Source: Clostridiales bacterium (GTDB lineage: Bacteria > Bacillota > Clostridia > Christensenellales > Aristaeellaceae). From it: a stretch of 18,784 nt of DNA. Made by a program: the position numbers and the translations under genes. Shown here one piece after another: positions 13,627 to 18,784 of this stretch. How positions within the stretch are numbered: position 1 is the first letter of the stretch; each line of letters begins with the position of its first letter. A model generated the notes under the pieces. That model worked only from the letters and a program-made list of their open reading frames with translations, had not been told where the DNA came from and searched no databases. The stretch lies in assembly GCA_019420065.1 (NCBI GenBank), contig JAHZHX010000013.1:1-18784 (forward strand). Reading direction: 5' to 3'.

Positions 13627-16020
13627 TTATGAACGGATCTCGGCGTCAAAGCGTTCCTTGCAAACCTTGAGCACCTTTTTCATGACGGGCGCAAGGGTAT
13701 CGTCCGTCAGCGTTTGGTCGGGCGAGCGGAAGGTCAGCGAGAAGGCCGCGCTCTTCATTCCCAGGCCCACCTGGATGCCGCGGAACACGTCAAACAGGCG
13801 CACATCCTCCAGCAGATTCCCGGCGGCGGTGCGAATCGCCTCCATGACCGGCCCCAGCGGCTGCGCGGCGGGCATCACCAGCGCAATGTCTCTGCTGACT
13901 GCCTGCATGCGCGAGATCGGCTGCACGGTCTCCATGGGCTTGGCGCAGCCATAAAGCGCCACCATATCCACCTCGGCCAGCAGTGTTTCCTCAGGCAGAT
14001 CCATTGCCTGCGTCAAATCCGGATGCACCTGACCCAGCTGGGCAATCACCGTATCATGATGCATCAGGCGGGCGCTGCGGCCGGGATGATAGTAGCAGTC
14101 CGCGCCGGGTGCAACGGTCACGCTCACACCCTCCTGGGCGCACAGCGCCTCCACCGCGCCGCGAATGGCGTAGAAATCCAGCCCCTTGCCATACGCGCCG
14201 ACCGACAACGCCGGGGATTCCGTAAACAACCCCTCCACCGTGCGGCGCGTCGCGTCAAACAGCGTGCCGAACTCGTAGAGCATGGCGCATTCATTGCCGC
14301 GGTTATAGTTGCCCGCCAGGATGCGCAGCATGTCGGGCGCCAGCGTGGTGCGCATGCAGGCGGTATCCTCGCCCAGCGGGTTGCGCAGCATCACCGGCTG
14401 CATGCGGGGATCATCCTCTTTCAGTCCAAGCTGGGCAATGGACTTTTTGCTCACAAAGGAATAGGTCATCATCTCGTCATAGCCCAGGCCGCCCAGCACA
14501 CGGCGGATGCGCGCCTTGCGCTGCATGAGCGGGTTCAGGCCGCCCTGGGTGCTTTCGCCGCGCAGGCGGGTGGAGGGAATGCGGTCATAGCCGCACATGC
14601 GCAGCACTTCCTCGCAGATATCGGCCTCGCCCTCAATATCCTGACGGTATTCGGGCACGGTCACGGCCAGCGTACCGCTCTCCTTGACCACCTTGAAATT
14701 GAGCTTTTTCAGCGCGCGCACCATTTCGTCGGGCTGGATGTCCACGCCCGTGCGCGCCGCGATGCGGCTGATGGAGCACATGATGGTCTTGGGCTGCTCC
14801 AGCTTTTCGTAATAATCGTAATGTCCGCCCACCACGTCGCCCGCGTCCAGCAGGTTGACCAGCTGGCAGGCGCGCTCCAGCGCCGTCATCACGGTATTGG
14901 CCGATACGCCGCGTTCAAAACGCCCGCTGGATTCCGTGCGGATGCCCATGCGGCGCGCAGAAATGCGCGTCACGGCGCGGTCGAAGGTGGCACATTCGAA
15001 CATCACCTCGCGGGTAGCGTCGGTGATTTCGCTCTCCTCGCCGCCCATGATGCCGGCCAGCCCGGTGGGGCCTTCCTCGTCGCAGATCAAAAGATCGCTT
15101 TCGACCAGCGCGTGCTCCTTGCCGTCCAGCGTGCGCAGCGTTTCGCCGTTCTTTGCGGTACGCACAATGATATGGCGGCCGCGCACCTTATCCAGATCAA
15201 AGGCATGCATGGGATGGCCGGTTTCCAGCATGATATAGTTGGTGATATCCACGATATTATTGATGGAACGCATGCCCGCCGCGTGCAGGATCTGCCGCAG
15301 CCACAGGGGCGAGGGGGCCACGCGCACGTTTTTGATCACACGGGCGGCATAGCGCGGACAGCGCACGTGATCCTCCACCGTGACCTTCACATGCTCGCTG
15401 ATATCGCCGCCCACATCCTGAACGCTCACTTCGGGCAGCTTCAATTCGGTATCCAGCGCCGCCGCTGTCTCTCGGGCAATGCCCCAGGCGCACAGGCAGT
15501 CCGGCCGGTTGGCCAGGATCTCAAAATCGGCCACATAATCGTCCAGGCCAAAGATTTTGCGCACATCCGTGCCCAGGGGGTATTCCTCCTGGAAGATCAA
15601 AAGCCCCGCGTCGCCCACGGAAGGATACAGTTCGACCGGCACGCCGATTTCGGGACCGGAGCAGAGCATGCCGCAGCTTTCCACGCCGCGCAGCTTGCCC
15701 TTTTTGATGGTATGGCCGCCGGGCAGCACCGCGCCCACCAGCGCCACGGGCACCAGGATGCCTTCCTTGACATTGGGCGCGCCGCAGACGATCTGCAAAG
15801 GCTCGTCCTGGCCCACATCGACCGTGCATACATGCAGATGATCGCTGTTCTCATGGTCGCGGCAGGTAAGCACGCGCCCGACGACCACATGCTGGCAATC
15901 CTTGCCCAGGTATTCAACACCCTCCACGCCCGTGCCGTGCATAATCATGCTGCTTTCATACTCGGCCGGGGATACGGGGATATCCGCATACTGGCGGATC
16001 CAGTTCATGGAAATCTTCAT
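13627..16020 (-). CDS. pheT: Phenylalanine-tRNA ligase beta subunit
   Basis: A 797-residue protein, the usual bacterial length. It forms an alpha2-beta2 enzyme with PheS that charges tRNA-Phe. Domains in order: an EMAP/tRNA-binding-like domain at about 40-150 (VVVGRVLTC, QIVCGAPNV, KLRGVESCGMLCS); the B3/B4 editing region at about 210-385, with NIVDITNYIMLETGHPMHAFD; the B5 domain at about 405-475; the catalytic-like core (MQRKARIRRVLGGLGYDEM, NPLGED); and a C-terminal FDX-ACB anticodon-binding domain at about 705-797 (SRDIALVM, QTLTDDT). The ATG has GGGAGGAG upstream. It follows pheS by 15 bases and shares its T-box control. Confidence 0.97.
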   Translation of the reverse strand: MKISMNWIRQYADIPVSPAEYESSMIMHGTGVEGVEYLGKDCQHVVVGRVLTCRDHENSDHLHVCTVDVGQDEPLQIVCGAPNVKEGILVPVALVGAVLPGGHTIKKGKLRGVESCGMLCSGPEIGVPVELYPSVGDAGLLIFQEEYPLGTDVRKIFGLDDYVADFEILANRPDCLCAWGIARETAAALDTELKLPEVSVQDVGGDISEHVKVTVEDHVRCPRYAARVIKNVRVAPSPLWLRQILHAAGMRSINNIVDITNYIMLETGHPMHAFDLDKVRGRHIIVRTAKNGETLRTLDGKEHALVESDLLICDEEGPTGLAGIMGGEESEITDATREVMFECATFDRAVTRISARRMGIRTESSGRFERGVSANTVMTALERACQLVNLLDAGDVVGGHYDYYEKLEQPKTIMCSISRIAARTGVDIQPDEMVRALKKLNFKVVKESGTLAVTVPEYRQDIEGEADICEEVLRMCGYDRIPSTRLRGESTQGGLNPLMQRKARIRRVLGGLGYDEMMTYSFVSKKSIAQLGLKEDDPRMQPVMLRNPLGEDTACMRTTLAPDMLRILAGNYNRGNECAMLYEFGTLFDATRRTVEGLFTESPALSVGAYGKGLDFYAIRGAVEALCAQEGVSVTVAPGADCYYHPGRSARLMHHDTVIAQLGQVHPDLTQAMDLPEETLLAEVDMVALYGCAKPMETVQPISRMQAVSRDIALVMPAAQPLGPVMEAIRTAAGNLLEDVRLFDVFRGIQVGLGMKSAAFSLTFRSPDQTLTDDTLAPVMKKVLKVCKERFDAEIRS

Positions 16021-16035
16021 GTGCTTTCTCCTCCC

Positions 16036-17064
16036 TTAGCGGAACTGGCGCAGGAAGCGCTCGTCGCCCTCATACAGCAGCCGCATGTCCTTGATGCCGT
16101 AGCGCAGCATGGTGATGCGCTCCAGGCCGATGCCAAAGGCAAAACCGGTATACTCGTTGGGATCAATGCCGCACATGGTCAGCACTTTGGGATTGACCAT
16201 GCCGCAGCCCAGCACCTCAATCCAGCCCGTGCCCTTGCACATGCGGCAGCCCTTGCCGCGACAGGAAATGCAGGTCAGATCGACCTCGGCGCTTGGCTCG
16301 GTAAAGGGGAAGAAGGAGGGACGGAAGCGCGTCTCAATGTCCTCGCCGTACAGTTTTTTGAACAGCGCATCCAGCGTCCCCTTCAAATCTCCCATGTTCA
16401 CATCCTTGTCAATCACCAGGCCTTCAATCTGGTGGAACACCGGGCTGTGGGTGGCGTCCACCTCGTCGGCGCGGTACACGCGGCCGGGGCAGGCAATGCG
16501 GATGGGCGGCTTACGGCTGAGCATGGTGCGCGCCTGCACGGGCGAGGTGTGCGTGCGCAGCACAATATTGTCATCCACATAAAAGGTATCCTGCGCGTCG
16601 CGCGCCGGATGATCCTTGGGCAGATTCAGAAGCTCAAAATTGAAGTGATCCAATTCAATCTCGGGGCCCTCCACCACGTCAAAGCCCAGGCCGGTCAAGG
16701 CGGACAGCACCTCGTCCAGCGCCAAAGAGGTGGGGTGCGCCACGCCCACGCGCGGCAAATCGCGCGGCTCGGTCACGTCAATCGCCTCGCGCTGGAGCTT
16801 AAGCTCGCGTTCGCGCGCCTTGAGCGCATCCAGCTTTTCATCCAGCAGCGCGCCAATCCGTTCCCGACCGGCATTAATCAACTGGCCCATGGCCGGCCGT
16901 TCCTCGGGTGCGACCTGACCCATGGAGCGCATCAGCGCCGTCAGGCTGCCCTTGCGTCCCAGCACGCGCTGGCGCAGCTCTTCCAACTGGCGAACGTCAT
17001 CCAGCGCGGACAGATCGCGTTCCAATGAGGCGCGGATCTCTTCAATGTTTTCTCTGATGCCCAT
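16036..17064 (-). CDS. pheS: Phenylalanine-tRNA ligase alpha subunit
   Basis: A 342-residue class II synthetase subunit. An N-terminal coiled-coil arm (about 1-85, charged heptads) binds tRNA. The catalytic domain holds HPARDAQDTFY, LLRTHTS-type VLRTHTSPVQ, motif 2 around RVYRADEVDATHSPVFHQIEG, a cysteine-bearing CISCRGKGCRMCKGTGW loop common in clostridial PheS, and motif 3 GFAFGIGLERITMLRYGI. The ATG at 17064 follows GGAGG by six bases. The longer open frame to 17103 enters the T-box terminator and is rejected. It is first in the pheST operon. Confidence 0.97.
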   Translation of the reverse strand: MGIRENIEEIRASLERDLSALDDVRQLEELRQRVLGRKGSLTALMRSMGQVAPEERPAMGQLINAGRERIGALLDEKLDALKARERELKLQREAIDVTEPRDLPRVGVAHPTSLALDEVLSALTGLGFDVVEGPEIELDHFNFELLNLPKDHPARDAQDTFYVDDNIVLRTHTSPVQARTMLSRKPPIRIACPGRVYRADEVDATHSPVFHQIEGLVIDKDVNMGDLKGTLDALFKKLYGEDIETRFRPSFFPFTEPSAEVDLTCISCRGKGCRMCKGTGWIEVLGCGMVNPKVLTMCGIDPNEYTGFAFGIGLERITMLRYGIKDMRLLYEGDERFLRQFR

Positions 17065-17080
17065 ATATATCCTCCAAAAT

Positions 17081-17300
17081 AAAAAATCATCCCATGCTTG
17101 CACATGGGACGCCTATGGACGTGGTACCACCCAATTTCCGCAGGTAACAGCAAATAAAGCAGTCCGCCTGCGCTTGTGACCCTGTATCGCGGGTAAAACG
17201 GCGCGCCCTACTATTCTTTCCGGCGCGCGGCTCCAAAGCGAATTTCCCGCTGCTTTGCAGGCGGCTTTCAGCCGGTGGCACGCCCTCTCTTTCGCAAATA
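17081..17300 (-). promoter_or_regulatory. T-box riboswitch (Phe) controlling pheST
   Basis: On the minus strand the leader carries the T-box core TGGGTGGTACCACG (within 17120-17136). It is followed by a terminator hairpin TCCCATG/CATGGGA (17090-17109) and six Ts (17086-17081). Upstream lies a Stem I-like region with GAAAGAGAGG near 17295, a GGCTGAAAGCC distal loop and a specifier-loop segment GGAAATTCGC. In it TTC (17242-17240) is the Phe codon, agreeing with the downstream gene. An AGTA segment further on may belong to the Stem II S-turn. Uncharged tRNA-Phe would stabilise the antiterminator and switch pheST on. The 5' boundary is approximate. Confidence 0.93.
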
Positions 17301-17351
17301 CCGTCTGCGGGATTTGTTCTTTGTCATTGCCATATTCGCGGGTAGCACAAA

Positions 17352-17375
17352 CGCGCAAGGCCGTTAGCCCGCGCG
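17352..17375 (-). terminator. Weak terminator candidate after rpsT
   Basis: CGCGC and GCGCG arms, extended by three weak pairs, enclose an eight-base loop; only TTTGTG follows on the minus strand. It lies 24 bases past the rpsT stop and upstream of the T-box. I see no convincing promoter for pheST in the remaining space, so read-through from rpsT may contribute. Confidence 0.4.
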
Positions 17376-17398
17376 CTGCACATAAATTCCTGATAGGA

Positions 17399-17656
17399 TT
17401 ACGCTTTCGCCATCATCTTGGCAAGACGCGCCTTTTTGCGGTTGGCAGCGTTCTTGTGGATGATGCCCTTCGCGACCGCTTTATCAATAGCGGAAGTCGT
17501 AGCGACATACTGCACACCGGCAGCCTCGGCACCCTCAGCCACCGCCGCATTGAACTTGCGCACGGACGTCTTCACACCGCTCTTCACCATACGGTTACGC
17601 AGGTTCTTTTTTTCGCTTACCTTCACGCGCTTTTTAGCAGACTGAATGTTCGGCAC
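17399..17656 (-). CDS. rpsT: Small ribosomal subunit protein bS20
   Basis: An 85-residue, lysine/arginine-rich protein that binds 16S rRNA in the 30S subunit. It begins (M)PNIQSAKKRVKV, as S20 proteins do, and continues with KKNLRNRMVKSGVKTSVRKF and the conserved ending IHKNAANRKKARLAKM. The start is GTG at 17656, with AGGAGG eight bases upstream. The upstream in-frame ATG positions would add about 20 non-conserved residues and leave no ribosome site. It has its own promoter and is the only gene on its transcript before the pheST leader. Confidence 0.96.
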   Translation of the reverse strand: MPNIQSAKKRVKVSEKKNLRNRMVKSGVKTSVRKFNAAVAEGAEAAGVQYVATTSAIDKAVAKGIIHKNAANRKKARLAKMMAKA

Positions 17657-17709
17657 TTCCTTCGCCTCCTGTAAGTCATAGCGCTGATCCATATAAATCA
17701 GCAAAAAAT

Positions 17710-17738
17710 ATGATACCACAAGCCGCGGTCAAAAGCAA
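17710..17738 (-). promoter_or_regulatory. Promoter of rpsT
   Basis: Leftward TTGCTT (17738-17733) and TATCAT (17715-17710) are spaced by 17 bases. The start would be near 17703, about 45 bases before the GTG. Confidence 0.65.
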
Positions 17739-17801
17739 GTCCTTTTTTGGTAAAAGCGTGATTTTATTACAAAGATTTTACAATCAAGCATGGAATATTT
17801 C

Positions 17802-17830
17802 TTGACAAACCGAGCAAAATGAGGTAAAGT
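17802..17830 (+). promoter_or_regulatory. Strong promoter upstream of the tRNA-Ser leader
   Basis: TTGACA (17802-17807), a 17-base spacer and TAAAGT (17825-17830). It is the only clear rightward promoter before tRNA-Ser, about 250 bases upstream of it, and is divergent from rpsT. Confidence 0.75.
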
Positions 17831-17836
17831 AATTGA

Positions 17837-18083
17837 TGCCTTTGATTAGCGCACGCGCTTTCAGGGCAACCATTGAATCTCGCGGCTGTCCCTTTTTCAG
17901 CTTGCCATATGCGATAAAGCATCGTAGTAGGTTAGGTTCGAAATCGTGGATTCCTCGCGGAACACGGCTGCGGAAAATTCCTGACGCCGCAAGGCTTTGC
18001 GGGTATCAATGGCTCGAATTGAATCATCTGTTCTCTCCTGTTGTTCTCTCCGATTCCCGGGGAGCGCAGCAGAGGATATATAC
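17837..18083 (+). other. Unassigned 247-base transcribed leader before tRNA-Ser
   Basis: I recognise no gene or RNA family here. Several short hairpins occur: AGCGC/GCGCT near 17855, GCGAT/ATCGT near 17911-17925, and the perfect CCGCAA/TTGCGG (17987-17992 and 17997-18002). None has a T-run. A frame open through this stretch continues across the tRNA and is not credible. It may be a long precursor trailer trimmed from the tRNA, a small RNA, or a remnant of inserted DNA beside the tRNA. Confidence 0.4.
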
Positions 18084-18172
18084 GGAGCGGTATCGAAGCG
18101 GTCATAACGGGGCAGACTCGAAATCTGTTGTACTTCACAGTACCGTGGGTTCGAATCCCACCCGCTCCGCCA
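18084..18172 (+). tRNA. tRNA-Ser (anticodon CGA)
   Basis: Class II tRNA with acceptor arms GGAGCGG (18084-18090) and CCGCTCC (18162-18168), discriminator G and encoded CCA (18170-18172). The anticodon stem GCAGA/TCTGT holds the loop CTCGAAA with anticodon CGA (18119-18121), reading UCG. A long variable arm (GTAC/GTAC) and a T-arm GTGGG-TTCGAAT-CCCAC follow. The D-arm CGAAGCGGTCATAACG is typical of bacterial tRNA-Ser. Confidence 0.96.
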
Positions 18173-18175
18173 TAT

Positions 18176-18216
18176 AATCTACCAGCCTTTGTATCAAAGG
18201 CTGGTAGATTTCTTTT
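18176..18216 (+). terminator. Terminator of tRNA-Ser
   Basis: A perfect 16-bp stem from AATCTACCAGCC to GGCTGGTAGATT (18176-18191 and 18195-18210) with a three-base loop, followed by TCTTTT. It is unusually long for a terminator and starts four bases after the CCA. Confidence 0.92.
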
Positions 18217-18353
18217 ACCCTCTATCAGAGTTTCGTCAAATGATTGAGCGTTTCTCGGAATTTTATCGGAGTTTCGCCAAAAGATTCAATGGCAGCATTA
18301 GTTGCTCTTGAGGCGGCCACAAACAACTCGCATCCATGCCATACGGACATTGA
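18217..18353. other. Unassigned stretch with an imperfect direct repeat
   Basis: GAGTTTCGTCAAATGATT near 18230 recurs as GAGTTTCGCCAAAAGATT near 18270. A minus-strand frame covers the stretch (ending FGETPIKFRETLNHLTKL), but it lacks a ribosome site and I do not recognise it. It may be a decayed gene end. Confidence 0.3.
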
Positions 18354-18530
18354 GGATCGGGATATGCAGACGTACCGGGCAAGCCTGTGGCGAACATGCT
18401 GACGGCTTTCCATCCCAATGGCTCCAGCGTTTACAACAAGGATTTTTCCTATCATCATGCTCTGAAATTGCATTACGATAAGGTTATCGAACCGAAGTTA
18501 CGCCAGCCATTGTATCAAGGTAAAGTTTAA
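18354..18530 (+). pseudogene. C-terminal-looking gene remnant, family not recognised
   Basis: An open frame of 58 codons between an in-frame TGA (18351-18353) and TAA (18528-18530). It reads protein-like: GYADVPGKPVANMLTAFHPN, then SSVYNKDFSYHHALKLHYDK and VIEPKLRQPLYQGKV. An ATG lies inside at the VANM position, but no ribosome binding site or promoter precedes it, and a terminator-like hairpin follows the stop directly. This looks like the 3' end of a gene whose start is lost, beside a tRNA. It could also be chance, as it is short. Confidence 0.4.
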
Positions 18531-18566
18531 GGGCTTGCTGTCTGCTCTTCACAGACCGCAAGCCCT
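18530..18566. terminator. Hairpin terminator between the remnant and purA
   Basis: AGGGCTTGC and GCAAGCCCT pair perfectly, with an inner GTCTG/CAGAC stem. The plus side is followed by CTT and the minus side by TTAAACTTT, so it may serve the remnant and purA from both directions. Confidence 0.65.
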
Positions 18567-18638
18567 CTTGAGCTCCTTGATCTATATTTAGAGCTTGGAT
18601 GGCAGTTCAAAGCCGCATCCCTGCGCCTTGTATTATTG

Positions 18639-18784
18639 TTATTTATGCCACTCAAAATACGCTTCGCGTTCCGCGCCGACCGATACATACCGCACCGGGC
18701 AGCCCGCCGCCTGCTCCAGATAACACAGATAGTCCTGTGCCGCCCTGGGCAGCGCCTCGAACCGCCGGCAGGAGGAAATGTCCT
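18639..18784 (-). CDS. purA: Adenylosuccinate synthetase (partial, C-terminus only)
   Basis: The last 47 codons of a leftward gene cut by the right edge. The reading is DISSCRRFEALPRAAQDYLC, YLEQAAGCPVRYVSVGAERE and AYFEWHK, then TAA. The pattern DIS-C/G-R-F--LP--AQ-Y---IE---G-P---VSVG--R matches the end of PurA, which joins IMP and aspartate in AMP synthesis. The C-terminal tail after the VGAER segment is a few residues longer than in many relatives. No active-site motif is in view, so the call rests on this end only. Confidence 0.85.
   Translation of the reverse strand, partial: DISSCRRFEALPRAAQDYLCYLEQAAGCPVRYVSVGAEREAYFEWHK

Noticed and set aside
13714..17028. A 1104-codon open frame on the plus strand opposite pheST
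   Set aside because: It is antisense to two confidently identified synthetase genes. Its composition (rich in His, Gln, Arg, Ala) is the known by-product of GC-biased codons on the other strand, and it has no domain I recognise.
17833..18177. A 114-codon plus-strand frame covering tRNA-Ser
   Set aside because: It reads through the whole tRNA; its tail (RSGHNGADSKSVV) is the typical false translation of a tRNA-Ser gene.
18176..18210. Perfect 16-bp inverted repeat after the tRNA as an attachment site or IS end
   Set aside because: It starts four bases after the tRNA CCA and is followed by a T-rich run, so a terminator explains it. No integrase or transposase is nearby.
1..18784. CRISPR array, phage genes or toxin-antitoxin pair
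   Set aside because: I saw no regularly spaced repeats, no phage structural or integrase genes, and no small paired genes with such features.

Overview
The window looks like chromosomal DNA from a GC-rich member of the Firmicutes, most likely class Clostridia. Supporting signs are strong GGAGG-type ribosome binding sites, GTG and TTG starts, consensus TTGACA/TATAAT promoters, a T-box riboswitch before pheST, intrinsic terminators and an LplB/LplC-type sugar ABC transporter. No phage, insertion sequence or CRISPR array is visible. The species cannot be told from sequence alone.

Layout. (1) 1-3892: a leftward operon runs from a promoter near 3070 through a glycerophosphodiester phosphodiesterase, a glycerol-3-phosphate dehydrogenase-like enzyme and two ABC permeases, the second cut by the left edge. 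A divergent DeoR-family regulator and repeated AATCAT half-sites share the 170-bp control region. The likely job is uptake and breakdown of a glycerol-phosphate compound. (2) 3893-6417: a leftward metal-resistance pair, an ArsR/SmtB sensor and a Zn/Cd/Pb-type P-ATPase, behind a consensus promoter and a perfect inverted-repeat operator. (3) 6438-9190: codBA (cytosine permease and deaminase) behind a leader with a PyrR-like hairpin and an intrinsic terminator, so it is probably attenuated by pyrimidine supply. (4) 9192-11202: a two-gene operon holding a P-loop kinase/AlkD-like fusion and an overlapping SAM methyltransferase. (5) 11210-13572: a leftward three-gene set (exported metallo-beta-lactamase-fold protein, alpha/beta hydrolase, TIGR04076-like protein) just downstream of pheT. 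(6) 13627-17300: pheS-pheT with a Phe T-box (specifier UUC). (7) 17399-17738: rpsT. (8) 17802-18216: a strong promoter, about 250 bp of unassigned leader, tRNA-Ser(CGA) and a long terminator hairpin. (9) 18217-18784: decayed or unassigned DNA with a 59-codon C-terminal-looking gene remnant, then the 3' end of purA.

The most interesting items are the kinase-AlkD fusion with its coupled methyltransferase, the variant PyrR-like attenuator of codBA, the shared operator region of the glycerol-phosphate operon, and the unassigned leader and gene remnant flanking tRNA-Ser. I see no clear evidence for a wholly new defence or mobile system.
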